Both the position numbers and the translations under genes were made by a program. From assembly GCA_964036315.1 (NCBI GenBank), contig OZ038485.1, forward strand, positions 78,051,960 through 78,115,959: DNA of 64,000 nt, read 5' to 3'. The stretch's first letter is position 1; every line of letters begins with the position of its first letter. This DNA comes from Acanthosepion esculentum. Its lineage: Eukaryota > Mollusca > Cephalopoda > Sepiida > Sepiidae. This document shows positions 53,421 to 64,000 of this stretch, piece by piece. The notes beneath the pieces were generated by a model, which did not search any database, was not told where the DNA came from, and was given only the letters and a program-made list of their open reading frames with translations.

Positions 53421-54464
53421 TTATAATATAGGCTCTACTTGTGTATCGAGCACTGTTTTTTCAAAAATAAAAATACTAAAGAACTTCGGATTATTAACCT
53501 AACGGTTCTTTCCTATTTTTCAATATATTTGCGATTGCGCACGCGCGCACACACACACGTATATATAATGGCTCAAACGGCGAGATCTGGTTGCATCGGA
53601 TACTTGGTCTGTCAAAGTCAGTCTTGGTTACGCCAGCTCGACTGATGCTGCCATATTCCGCCGGTTTGGCCGTTGAAATCGTGTAGATCTTTGCCTATTT
53701 CCCCGTTGGAGTATTCTGGCCTCGATCTTACACCATGCAGGTGTTGGAACTCCATACGGCTTCGCTCTCGAGATCTCTGCGACGAGTAAGCCCGCTACAA
53801 TGACAATAAACGACCATATATATTTTACACTGGATGTCGGCGGGAACAGTTCGTTATCAAATGCACCACTTTGACTTATTCATATTTACATGAAAATAAT
53901 AGAAACAAATACATAAATAAGAAAAGAATAAAACTAATAAATCATAAAATATACTCATAAATCTAAATTTTTCGAAATTTGGAAAGATTTAAATTGTAAA
54001 TTATAAAAAAAATGGAGTCATATCGCACAAAATGGATTTCATTTTCGTGATCTACTAAAAAACTTATCTAGAAAACTGCATTCTTGTTTCTGTAGCAAAA
54101 TCATTGTTGTACAGTGTTATCAAAGATTAATTTGAGCAATGTTCAGCATTCAGTTCGTACGTTATGTCTTACAAATGTCAAAAGAAAATATTCTTCGTGC
54201 TCAGAGATTGATGCTATTTATATATATTTATGTATTTAGACAAGTGTCATAATTCCTGATATACGTTATAATTTACAAATGATAATAAAACTGTTTGTTG
54301 GTGGTCAGAGATTAATGCAAATTATTTAAGCAATATTTAGCACCTAGTTCATATAAAATTTGCAAAAATCAGAAAAGGAGTGGTTGTTAATGATTAGCAA
54401 CTAATGCAAACGTTACTGAGAGCCGTACTTGTACTGTTGCGAGATATTGATATAGTATTTTTGT
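53421..54464. other. No gene recognised
   Basis: A GC-richer patch at 53,570-53,830 (small frame beginning MAQTARSGCIGYL) shows no recognisable domain. The rest is AT-rich. Confidence 0.5.
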
Positions 54465-54830
54465 CTTCTGTTGATTCCAATAGACCATATCGCTCCATCA
54501 CCAGCAAAACATTTCAGGAACAAAAAGATAGCAGCTAACATCCCGGTGAAATTTGTGAACAAATATATCAGGAGAGAAGGGATATTGGATCGTCTTTACC
54601 AGAGGCAATCTTTACGGAAAATTCATTATGACAAATGCATAAAGAACATTCTTTATCTCAGTGCCAGAAGTATATCCGTGAAAAGGACATTTGAAGTTAT
54701 TAAGCGAACCTGTAATAAACCACGGTCGTACATATTGCAAACACCAATGGGACAAATCATTCGTAGAAACTGATGACGTCTGAATGAAGACCAGACCAAA
54801 ACTAGAACTTCTGCAATGGAAAGTTAGCCA
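54465..54830 (+). mobile_element. Ty3/Gypsy pol, C-terminal end
   Basis: An open frame reads SPAKHFRNKKIAANIPVKFV, NKYIRREGILDRLYQRQSLR, KIHYDKCIKNILYLSARSIS, then VIKRTCNKPRSYILQTPMGQ and IIRRN before a stop, with HLNEDQTKTRTS in a neighbouring frame after it. This is the end of gypsy integrases (PRSY-V.T..G...RRNRRHL). The integrase end is missing from the 37-40-kb element but the two are 14 kb apart, so they need not be one insertion. Confidence 0.75.
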
Positions 54831-56763
54831 CAGATATTTCGGAGATACCATTCAGAAGATGCTTCAATTACTTTTTAGAATTTTCAACAGCAGCAATAAC
54901 AACAATGGCTAGAACATGTATCCTGAAGAGAAAATAATGATATAATCTAGATGCTGACATTCCACATTACTTTAAACAAAAGGTTAGGAAGGAAAACCCC
55001 ATCAATACTGCAAAGAGCAATAATAATAACTGAACTTAAGAAATCCTTCTGAATCCTTGAAACAGGTTTTAGAGCACTTTTTCTTATGCCCATCCATAAT
55101 TAATAATATTATGTCAATATTCAAGATAGTCTATTTAGATTTCGGAGCGGTCCATAGGGAGTTGAAGTATGGGCAAAGAAAAAAACAATTATTTTCTTGG
55201 AGGAACACATGCTAAAAGGTGTAAAGTGTTGCCAAATTAAATAATTTTATTATTTCTAATTTTATTACTTCTTATGTTATTACTATTATAATTTATATTT
55301 ATTACATATTATAGATATGTTATTTGCATAATGTCAGAAAATTATAATTTTAAATTAAAAATTCTACGATTTCTTAGAATTTGTATACATTTGTCCATTA
55401 TAAAACATATTTTTATTCAATAAAACGTTTCCTAAGAGCCCAAATAAATGAAAAATGCATTAAATAAATGTTCTTTTTAACATCAACATCTAGGCATCAG
55501 TATTTTTTACGTAAATATAAATATTTTTATGTAGAAAATACATATTTTTATGCAAAACATATTTACTTGAGATTTCATAGTTTTAGTATTGACTTAAAAT
55601 TATTTTTATATGAATGTGTACAGAAAATGTTCTTGAAGATATTTAGAGGGATTTTATAATTCGGATGTTTTTTTCCTGAAAAATTTTCCTTGCAAATTAT
55701 CGTTACTATGTTTCAAATCGCTTGCACATTTTTTTAAACCTAAATATGCCCGGTTCTGTACATTGGATGCAAATAATTTTTATATCAGAATCTTATGCGA
55801 TAGTTTATTCTTACGAATGGTACATAAATTATTAACTTTTATACAAATTTTGTGCACCTTTCATCATATTTATTCAAAAGTTTATAAAAGCAAGATAATG
55901 TAGAAATAACATTTTCCTGGTCAATGAATGTTTGTACTTTTCTGTCCCACCTTGATACCAGTTTTGATTTACATTTGGGATCATTGTCTTTCGAAAGTAT
56001 CCAGTTGTCACTCGTACGGAGATTTCTAGCTAAACTTTTCAGATTATTTTTAAGAATACCTAAATAGTTTCCACTTTTCAAAGTTCCTTAGATTCTCACA
56101 AGATGATCAAATCTCAGCATGGGAAGACGATTTCAGTGTCCGGTGCATTCATTGGCCAAGATTTCACATTTTTATTTTCAGGTATTCCAATCATCAAAAT
56201 GAAAGAACATTTTCTCAAAGTTGGGTGCAATAAAAATGTTGCTCTTTTGGGAAATAAAACTAATGAAGTTACCATCTTCTTGTAGGGATTTACTAAGTAT
56301 AATTTAGATGCGGCACAATGCCGCGATTATAGAGCAACCAGTGCGGATCGACCTCAGTACTACCTGTTAATGATATAGCGAGACAGGTTTGCTAACATTT
56401 ATAGCGCTGTTATTATGTAGAAGTAGAAAGATTATCAATAAACGAAAACAAAAAACCCCACAAAAAAACAAAAAATAGAATTATAATTAACTGGATTATC
56501 GATACAAGGGAAATAACTAGATGCAATAGCTAGAGTGCATTCCCTTGGCTCTGAGAAAATACTGATTGGGTTCATGACGAACACATATCATTAGAATTAT
56601 AACTGTTACTTCTAACCTCTTTCTCCAATAAAATCTGATCTCATTCCATCTACATCCACGTGTTTTCATTATATTACCCTACTTTTAGTTAGCGATGGTC
56701 GTTAATTAGATTAATCTATCAACGATAAGAGAAATAGACATAACTCACTTGTCAATGACTCTT

Positions 56764-56765
<2 letters not shown>
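54831..56765. other. 1.9 kb without recognised features
   Basis: AT-rich DNA with short frames. The 80-codon minus-strand frame at 55,839-56,081 has no recognisable domain. Confidence 0.5.
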
Positions 56766-56818
<53 letters not shown>

Positions 56819-57104
56819 GAAATCTCAAAAATGTGGCACATCAACAATTCCTGTTGTAGTTGGAGCCCTTGGACTGGTTGGAAAAGATTCCAGTAGGCTG
56901 ATTGAAGGGATCCCTGGAAGTCCATGCCTCAAAGAGATACAAAAAATTGTTCTGACAAGTACAGCCCACACTTTACGAAGGGCTTTATCTATGTAATTAT
57001 TTTTTAAATTTTTTTTGCAGTGGAAAGTATCATGATGCCATTTCTAACCTTAGGTCCCTGGGCGGGACCCGGAAAGAAATGTGTAAACGCCAGATATCAA
57101 AGGA

Positions 57105-57140
<36 letters not shown>
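56766..57140 (+). mobile_element. LINE 3' end with (AAT)n tail
   Basis: The frame 56,828-56,997 is open and reads KCGTSTIPVVVGALGLVGKD, SSRLIEGIPGSPCLKEIQKI, VLTSTAHTLRRALSM and TAA: the widespread C-terminus of a non-LTR retrotransposon ORF2 (IPVV.GALG...K......P.....IQK..LL.TA.ILR..L). About 105 bp of 3' UTR (GGGCGGGACCCGG) then leads into (AAT)n at 57,107-57,140. Another (AAT)n precedes it at 56,766-56,815. Confidence 0.75.
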
Positions 57141-57620
57141 TCTTAACATGGACCATTAAACGAATGGATCTCAATACGAGATTTTCATTTGCCACCGCAT
57201 GTTTATAGTCTGTATGTGTCCTGATCCGAAGAGGATTAGACATCAGTGGTTGCGTAGTGAAGTATTAAAACGCTGAAACTGAAGGTTTTATTCTTACTGC
57301 ACAGTGCCAATACTTGTTACCTAGAAGTTATCAAGAAGCACATTGAAAAATTGTATTGAGCCCAAATTCATATTCAGTGATGAATATCCAGAAAGAATTG
57401 ATCAACTTGTATCAGGTTGCACGGTATTAGTGTTCCCTGTATATAAAACTCGGCAAGACAGGTTGGCCAATATCTACACTGGAAAATCTGCAACATCTAT
57501 GGGAAGGAATATACTATAAATTGCTATGAACTGCACTCAGATATAGGACCTTTAACAGTTTTATGTGTCTTTACAATACACACAGAAAGAACAATCAAAG
57601 CTAGTCGAGCAGACATAATG

Positions 57621-57624
<4 letters not shown>
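57141..57624. other. Spacer
   Basis: An imperfect inverted pair TGTCCTGATCC/GGATTAGACA lies near 57,218. No gene. Confidence 0.4.

Positions 57625-57692
<68 letters not shown>
57625..57692. repeat. (TA)n microsatellite
   Basis: Read directly. Confidence 0.95.
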
Positions 57693-57697
<5 letters not shown>

Positions 57698-58018
57698 CTT
57701 TATGCATATTGTCCTTTTATAGATATATTTCATTTATATATGATTTTTTACACTCACATGTCACATGACATGGCTATAAATAATATTTGAAGAATGATAA
57801 GAAAATAGTTCAATCAAAACCTACTATTATTTAAAATAAACATGAACATTCATAGAAGTAAAAATGTTTAAAGCCTAACGATAGTTTATAAATACTTGTA
57901 AAAAAACGTCCTTACATTTGCGATGAAAAACTCCATTAGAGAACAAAGCATTTGCCAGAAAATATCCATCACAGGACGAAACTCGTCGGTAAAGAAAGGT
58001 TTTTCTTCTGCCTTTATT

Positions 58019-58021
<3 letters not shown>

Positions 58022-58112
<91 letters not shown>
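58022..58112. repeat. (TA)n(GT)n compound microsatellite
   Basis: Read directly. Abuts the 3' flank of the SLC16 exon-8 copy A. Confidence 0.95.
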
Positions 58113-58115
<3 letters not shown>

Positions 58116-58640
58116 ATTGTATCCGTAATTTCTTCGAGAATTGAGCTCGCTTTTGACTAAATCATTTAATTTTACGTCATGACATAAATTGAATGATATT
58201 TTTCTAAATCTAACAACTTTATTGTCTATTGACAAATTTTCTCTTCTTTTGTGCATAAATGATTCAACACGATAAGATGATTCCCAGGAAGGCAATGACT
58301 ACTGAAAAAGAACGGGTGGCATCATAAAGATGTCCTGAAATGAATAGAATTGATGGATTATTTTATTTTTAAAAACAGGACACAGAAATCTAATAAATAA
58401 GTTATTACAAATCAGAGTTATTTCGAAAAAGTAGATAATAGCGTGTGCAATGAAAATGAACTTATTTCATTTCTAAAAGAGACAGCTGTTGACATGTCAG
58501 TGACATTAATGTCTTTAAAATGAATCACTTCTAGCTAAATTTATTAAATCTTGTATGCAGGAAAAATCAGGAGGCAAGTAAGAAAAATAAAGAAGAAAAA
58601 AGGTTTTCTCTTTTTCTCAAAAAGTACCTCAGCAACCCAG
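58113..58640 (-). repeat. Segment paralogous to 4.43-4.92 kb (SLC16 exon 8 and flanks)
   Basis: The order AAATCATTTAATTTTACGTC, ACACGATAAGATG, GCATCATAAAGATGTCCTGA, AAAAAGTAGATAATAGCGTG and GGCAAGTAAGAAAAATAAAG follows that at 4,430-4,915 in the same orientation. It extends about 300 bp upstream of the exon into intron 7. Confidence 0.85.
58264..58334 (-). pseudogene. SLC16/MCT-like exon 8, copy A (disabled)
   Basis: Acceptor TTCATTTCAG, then GHLYDATRSFSVVIAFLGII with LSC and a TGA at 58,264-58,266 where copy C has glycine. An in-frame deletion of six codons removes the start of the helix. Exon 7 of this unit was not found between here and exon 6A; a LINE occupies part of that interval. Confidence 0.75.
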
Positions 58641-58889
58641 AGTTTTCCTTTACTTGGCAATTGATCCGGAACGCGCTATCTCTCAGTGACATGGCTTTAT
58701 TCATTGTACTCTGGAAATTCATTTCCATTTTAATGTATAAATTGTCATCTGTTTTTCTGCTTTTTTTGAGGAAGGGAGAGGATCGGAAATTAACTTACCC
58801 CTTACCCCAATAGTCCAACTAGAACTTCAGAAATAAATTGATGAACAAAGCCATGTGTAAATGTCCTTTCGAGCTGTACTGTTGGCATT

Positions 58890-59327
58890 TTAAAATAAGT
58901 TATCTGGATCATATTCTAAGACGAAATTTGTAATGCCGAACGGAGTTTTGTCCTGGAGCATTTCAAACGATAAGATTAGTTTTAATTTCCCACCCAACGT
59001 TATTCTGTCATAAATATTTCGACTTCCATTTTTATTGATCAGGAGTAGAGGATCATCCCTTGTTCCCTGTTTAGGATATAGTTTACCGGTTATTCTATGG
59101 CCATAATGATTCAACTGTCTTAACTTTTTGGTGATCAGACTAATCAGTGGTTGTGACTTTTCATTATGAGTGTACGGAGTTGGCATTTTGCTGGATGCTG
59201 CACCCGACTGGAACTCTTTGGTAGAGCTTAGAGAGGGTGCTCTGACCAACAGTCGCATAATATCGGGGTATTTGCAGTGCCATATCATGCATGTGTTGGT
59301 GTCTATGCATGTATTTCCGGTGAGCAA
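58890..59327 (-). other. Unassigned 145-codon open frame
   Basis: Starts MLTGNTCIDTNTCMIWHCKY and contains RDDPLLLINKNGSRNIYDRI. It is polar, with no membrane segment or motif I can name. Its length exceeds that expected by chance in AT-rich DNA, but no homologue or splice context supports a gene. It may be a fragment of a retroelement ORF1/gag or an exon. Confidence 0.25.
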
Positions 59328-59584
59328 CCCTTAAGCCACATTATGTTCTGGCCTCAGCCACGTTCTGACTTGTTTGTATTATCATTGATGGCCAATAGTG
59401 ATAATTATAATGGACTTTTTCCTTTTCTTTTTCTCTTCAAGACAAATACAACGAAAAGAAATACGAGTAAACCAGTAAACAAAAAAATAAATAAAAAAAA
59501 TAAAATAAAATCTATCCCCTCAAACTTTCCTTCTCCACTGTACGTGGTTTCTGTTTCAACTTCTGCAGTATAGAATACTTTCTC

Positions 59585-60350
59585 TTGGAACGGTTGCCGG
59601 AGAGCTTTGCCCTTTGCAAAACCAATTTAAATTCTTATATTACCACCAATAAATTCTCTGTTCCAAGCTATCTTTCTCTTTGCCGAAAAGTTTTCAGCAT
59701 TCGCATGGATAGACTTGGTGTTTATATCCAGGAAAATCTTCCAATGGCAAGGGAACTGTCACTCGAGTCTCCCAGACAACACTTTCATGTACTTTCGACT
59801 TTCATTATTTCACTCTGTTAGCTATCTTTTTTCCTTTATCCCCCATTTCTTTTCAGGATTGCAGTTTATTAGACATAATCACTGATAGTAAAGAAACGGC
59901 ACACTCTCTTCATCCATTTGCGAACACGTTTGTGTTCAGTGATTTTAATTCGCATCACAAGTGACTTAAACATTCTAATGTTACTGATGTTATCGACTTT
60001 CAATTTTTCCATTGCTCAGTCCTTTACTCAGCCCTACTCGTTTCCCTAACAAATCTGAGCAAAGGGGTTCTTTGATTTATTCCTTACCTCTTCTCCTAGC
60101 TCTTGCCGAGTTTCACATAACTGTCCTCTTAGCAACTCGGATTATTCTGTAGTATCTATTGATATTTCGTTCGAAACATCTATTAGATAGGAATCTCCTA
60201 TTCATAAGACCTCTCTCCCTTGCTCTAATGTGGTACTTATACCCCTTTCTGCGGAGATCTTTATAAAAGGAGAAGATAAGAAGGGCGTAAAGGAGGCGGA
60301 TAGCCGTCATAACAATGGCGACGATACCGGAGTTAATCTGTTGTGTGAAC
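59585..60350 (+). mobile_element. jockey/CR1-like LINE, endonuclease domain fragment
   Basis: In shifting frames: VPSYLSLCRKVFSIRMDRLG with VYIQENLPMARELSLES, then PFANTFVFSDFNSHHK near 59,915-59,965 (GDFN.H motif, G now S), a FSIAQSLTQ-like block near 60,010, and LSNSDYSVVSIDISFETSI near 60,130-60,185 (GNSDH motif degenerated). The APE-type endonuclease of the same family as at 8.4-8.85 kb; RT absent. Confidence 0.7.
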
Positions 60351-60974
60351 ATTTCCCCTTCATAGAAATACGTTAAAAAAGAATTTAAGAATTCTGATTT
60401 GTTTTCCTGAAACGAGCTACTTACACTATATCAAGCGTGTAAATTCGCGAATAAATTCATTATCTTAAATAAATTGTTAAAATTATCCGTGTGTTTCCTT
60501 GTTATTTATCATCCTTCATTAATCTTGGCGTGGGTAAATCAACTATTTATTTTAACTGCTAAGCACCACGCCACTATATAAAAAGCATGGTCATCAGGTC
60601 AGTATAGGTTGCTTTGATAATTTTTGGAAGAAGTATGGGCTACGAACCAAGCAGCAGCACAAGTATTTCCTGAAATTCTGCAGAGAATGAGAAGAAGGCT
60701 TATTTGCCTGAACTGGTGTCCAACGCTGATGAAACAACTTTTTTTTCGAAGAAAATACCTGAAATGACTAACACCACACAAGAAAAAGAGAAAGCATGAA
60801 GCTACAAGATGGGAATAGAGAGAGTGACAATGTAGGTACGAAAATATTTCTCAAAAGTCGGCTTTTTCCTCAAAATTTTCTTGATTTAAAAAAATTTCCC
60901 TAGACATGAAGGAGTTAATAAATATAATAACAAATGTGTTGAGGTAGTCATCATGCCTCCGAACAACACATCTT
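60351..60974. other. No gene recognised
   Basis: AT-rich DNA without recognised features. Confidence 0.5.
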
Positions 60975-61210
60975 TCATTCAGCTTCTTGGATTACCGCCC
61001 CCTGGTGGTAATCACAGGCGACGAAATTTTGAATTACCGCCCCCTGACGTTAATTACGGGCAGCGCGAAATTTGAAAGAATACATCTCTTTCTCTGACGA
61101 CTTTCCATGGCGGAAAGACGTATTTTTTACGTTCCCGAAAAAATGAATGTACCTCAACTACAGACAAAAAATGAAGGTGCCTCAACTACAGACAAAAATT
61201 GAAGGTACCT
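60975..61210. repeat. Two small tandem arrays
   Basis: GATTACCGCCCCCTGGTGGT forms a hairpin (GATTACC/GGTAATC) and recurs 45 bp later as AATTACCGCCCCCTGACGTT. From about 61,145 the unit AATGAAGGTGCCTCAACTAC, then AGACAAA, repeats three times at about 31-bp intervals. Confidence 0.75.
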
Positions 61211-61249
61211 CAGCTACGGAATGCTTCACTATTTCAAATGCGTACTATT

Positions 61250-61540
61250 TCAAATTTTGTGACATGCAGCGTGTGGAGAGGTAGATTAATACGAAGTGAA
61301 CATAAACAGACAAGCCAGAATTCGAATTCATTGCGCCGGTTTCGTTTTGTATGTTGACAACCAGTAAGCAATTTCCTTGAGAAAACATAGCTAATCTGAA
61401 AATCTCATAAAACGGTGGAGCATAATACTAAGCAAATCTGCACTTGAAAGAAAAATTATAGCAAATTATCGTCCATGATTATAGAATAAAATCAAGAAAA
61501 AGTAGAATTAAAGTTTTGAAATGATGCATTCAATACTTAG
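61250..61540 (-). repeat. Intron-6 start shared with 15.60-15.86 kb
   Basis: AGACGGTGGAGCATAA-type sequence (here AAACGGTGGAGCATAATAC), AATATAGAATAAAATC and TTTTGAAATGATGCATTC match the intron immediately downstream of exon 6 copy C, confirming that exon and intron were duplicated together. Confidence 0.8.
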
Positions 61541-61801
61541 AAAAACCAATTGAAAATCCGGTCGTACTTAAATCAAGTGTTGTGAATGTTTGGCAAAGCG
61601 GAATGACTAATATACTCAAAGACATGCCAAATAGAGACGAAAACAGAAGATAACTTATCGGGATGTGTACGGCATCAGCCAGGAAGCCTGCTAAAATCTA
61701 GTTTAAGGTGAAGACAAGTCCATAAATTAACAGAATCATTGCGCCTTCTCGGTTCACACTTACAGCATAGGCTGACAGGTATTTCAGCATCGATTCCCCA
61801 A
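61541..61801 (-). pseudogene. SLC16/MCT-like exon 6, copy A
   Basis: Acceptor TTTCTGTCTAG, 261 nt reading (V)GESMLKYLSAYAVSVNRE, GAMILLIYGLVFTLN, a TAG stop, ILAGFLADAVHIPISYLLFS, SLFGMSLSILVIPLCQTFTT and LDLSTTGFSIGF. The position of the donor reads CTAAGT where copy C has GTAAGT, so the splice site is lost. The contiguous exon shows what exon 6 of copy C looked like before its LTR insertion and 13-nt deletion. Phases 1/1 agree with the gene model. Confidence 0.8.
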
Positions 61802-62049
61802 CTAGACAGAAATAAAATCTTAGATCATTCAATCAGGAAGAGAAATGAAAACTAGTGTATTCGAAAATATATCTTTTGTGGATGATGTATATATCATCGA
61901 TAATTTGGGAGGTATTTTGTTCAGCCAATCAGATATAAATCAAGATTCTAGAGATTTTTTATATTTAAGAAGCGTGTTTACTTAAAATCATCATAGCTTG
62001 GTTTTGAGAATGAAAAAGGTTTTCTTCATTGATGATAAATCCACCAGTC

Positions 62050-63130
62050 ATGAGTAGGCAATATTTCCACAGCGGCTACAGGAGAAAGTCTGGTTAACTA
62101 CCTTAGACAAAAAATCCCTACTCTGGAAATCCAACAATTGATTAAGAAATCCGTTATTAATAAGCGTTTGTTTTACGTTGTTTCATTCTTTAAAGAAAAG
62201 CGTGCGAGAGGATGAATTCTTGTTATTTTTAATAACACCTATTTTATATCTAAGAGGGCATTCACTAGAGAAATTAAGATGACAAGAGTCTTTGCTAGTT
62301 GTTTTTTTCTAAACTGATGTTTTAAAACTGATGTTTTAAAATCGACGAGAACATCTAAGAAAGGAAGTTTTTTTTTCACTGAGTTCATAAGTAAAATTTA
62401 GGATGGAATTTTGTTGAAATGTAGCTTTCAGATTTTCAATTTCCTTCTTGTTTTCAGCTAAAATAAATATATCGTCTACATAACGAACATATATTTTAGA
62501 TTTTATAACTTTAGTAAAAACCTTGTTTTCAACATAGGACATATAATAATTGGAAAATCACGGTCTTAGAGGGTTTCCTATACTTTATCAGTTTGTGTAA
62601 ATAGTACCATTCTTGCTATAAAAAGGAACTCTAGTGGTGCAAGCAAGTAATAGTTTTCTTAAGATATTGGGTTGGATTGATGTAGGTGGAATTAAATGAT
62701 TTCTATACACCGGATTAATGATAATATCAATAGTTTTGGAGACGGGAACGTTAGTAACTAAATTCTCTATGTCAAGTGACGCAAGAATACTTTGGTTTAT
62801 TTTTAATTTTTGTGCTTTTAAGTAGTTGGAGGAATTCATGTGTAGATTTAATGCTATAGTTAGTAGGGAGATATGGGATAATAATATCATTGAGAAATTT
62901 TGATAGTTGGTATATGCATGTTGGAATATGAGAAATGAAAGATCGTAATGGGCATCCCGGTTTGTGTATTTTAACATTACCGTATAAGTAGCCAGGTTGG
63001 TAATCTCCAATAATTTTGTTTATTTTTAGGGATCCTGCAACAGCATTGGTGGATGTTATGAGTTTATTAACGTATTTCTTTAGAGATCCAGTGGTGTTGT
63101 TATTCAATTTAGTAAATTTAGAACAGTCAT
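62050..63130 (-). mobile_element. Penelope-like element, RT region
   Basis: Minus strand, in overlapping frames: NNNTTGSLKKYVNKLITSTN, NKIIGDYQPGYLYGNVKIHK, PTNYSIKSTHEFLQLLKSTK, KINQSILASLDIENLVTNVP, HLIPPTSIQPNILRKLLLAC and TTRVPFYSKNGTIYTN, then after a break (family GV.MGSPLGP position lost) MSYVENKVFTKVIK, KIYVRYVDDIFILAENKKEI and FTYELSEKKTSFL. RT motif C is intact (YVDD). Downstream near 62,240 a CHLNF..ECPLRYKIG-like stretch marks the linker. Typical Penelope-like RT, different lineage from the 24.8-kb copy. Three frame breaks; ends in intron 5 of SLC16 copy A. Confidence 0.85.
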
Positions 63131-63145
63131 CAATGAGGTGCTGAA

Positions 63146-63152
<7 letters not shown>

Positions 63153-63212
<60 letters not shown>
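63153..63212. repeat. (TA)n microsatellite
   Basis: Pure TA tract between the PLE and the duplicated segment. Confidence 0.95.
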
Positions 63213-63213
<1 letters not shown>

Positions 63214-63216
<3 letters not shown>

Positions 63217-64000
63217 AAAATATATAGTTTAAATGTATGCTATATTTATAGGGTAAAGGTGCTCAATATCCAGGTTCGAGCGTATGTAAATACAAACAAT
63301 GTAGACAGAGTTCAACACAAAATGGCGACAATCTATTTCATACTTGAACGCAATCCTCTGCACCTAATTGTTCAGAAATTGAACTAGTGACTAATTGAAA
63401 CAAATTGTTATAAATACATTACTGACAGCATATAGAATAACAAATTGTCGTTAAATCGTAAAGAGAAGAGGGTATACCAAATACTTCGGCTCAAGTGACT
63501 TACTTAAGAATGTTTGAAATTAAAGTAGAATATATTAATTTTTTTATGATTCATGTTTGCTGGTGTCTGTAACGCTTAGTTAGTTGTTCAGAAAACTTTG
63601 AATCTTGCTTTTATCTTAAATGGCTTTCCACTAGCTGTGATTTGATTTGCATCAACCGTTTTTAGCCATACTACGTAAAAAGTTTCCAGCCATTTACTTT
63701 CATCTCTCTCTATCTAAAACGCACACACACACATCGGATCATTAACTGCGTAGTTCAAACATTAAATAAAAAGGCGTTTTCATTGTATTCGTCATATAAT
63801 TTTATCTATACTAGATAAATTTCTTAAACATAAGGCTGTCCATGAATGTGTCAGCACCTCATAATAACTCACCACCTTGTTAAGCGATATTATAAACTTC
63901 AAATAAGTAATATTTGTTTCAATTCAGATTAATTAAACTTTATATCAGATAATTTTTCTGAAATAACGTTTCAGAAAATATGTTTTATTTTGAAAGATTT
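63214..64000 (+). repeat. Duplicated segment paralogous to 51.4-53.2 kb
   Basis: Co-linear with 51,395-53,190 minus its two insertions; continues to the window edge. No coding sequence seen. Confidence 0.85.

Noticed and set aside
60113..60352. 79-codon minus-strand frame with a basic, helical look
   Set aside because: It is the antisense shadow of the LINE endonuclease fragment on the plus strand.

Overview
This is animal nuclear DNA: AT-rich, with no operons and no continuous host genes, but with split exons carrying GT/AG splice signals, tRNA-derived SINEs, several classes of reverse-transcribing and cut-and-paste elements, and very long (TA)n, (GA)n, (AC)n and (AAT)n microsatellites. The mixture (abundant Penelope-like elements, RTE-like and jockey/CR1-like LINEs, Ty3/Gypsy, mariner/Tc1, hAT, heavy TA microsatellites) fits a lophotrochozoan and most resembles a cephalopod mollusc such as an octopus. 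The organism is inference.

The only host-gene signal is a monocarboxylate-transporter-like (SLC16/MCT) gene on the minus strand, visible only after joining short exons. Eight exons with matching splice phases sum to 1404 nt (467 codons plus stop), the normal MCT length: exons 1-3 at 44.5-42.3 kb, exon 4 at 26.2 kb, exon 5 at 18.3 kb, exon 6 at 17.5/15.9 kb, exon 7 at 13.8 kb and exon 8 at 4.5 kb. Extra exon copies (exon 6 at 61.6 kb, exon 8 at 58.3 kb, exon 1/2 boundary at 27.2-27.7 kb, exon-8 flank at 37.2 kb) show that this is a tandem array of at least three units. In-frame stops (exons 3, 5, 6, 8A), a lost donor, a frameshift and a 1.4-kb LTR-like insertion inside exon 6 say that most or all units are pseudogenes.

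Layout: 0-4.4 kb, RTE-like LINE 3' end, GA tract, Tc1 relic. 4.5-18.5 kb, MCT exons 8-5 with introns holding a jockey/CR1-like LINE split by an LTR element with hairpin-rich tandem repeats, a Penelope-like element (PLE) fragment, a Helitron/PIF1-type helicase fragment, a mariner-type MITE, a 30-bp minisatellite and two SINEs. 19-26 kb, foldback, TA deserts, RTE-like LINE, a dead DD36E Tc1 transposon, a PLE with GIY-YIG endonuclease. 26-30 kb, exon 4, exon 1/2 relic, a tRNA-like repeat unit bounded by hammerhead-ribozyme motifs, nested palindromes, PLE 3' end, MITE. 30-37 kb, LINE remnants, hAT MITE, PLE 3' end with a hammerhead motif. 37.3-40.1 kb, Ty3/Gypsy element. 40.5-41.8 kb, mariner with one stop codon. 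42-44.5 kb, MCT exons 3-1. 44.5-58 kb, mostly unassigned AT-rich DNA with LINE/SINE/MITE fragments, a DD37D mariner relic and a gypsy pol end. 58-64 kb, partial third MCT unit with LINE and PLE insertions.

The most unusual signal is self-cleaving-RNA architecture: hammerhead cores at 28.22, 28.53, 29.49, 36.85 and (minus) 40.35 kb. Two of them bracket a 317-nt unit containing a tRNA-like segment; three others lie in PLE-type termini and share a co-varying stem I.
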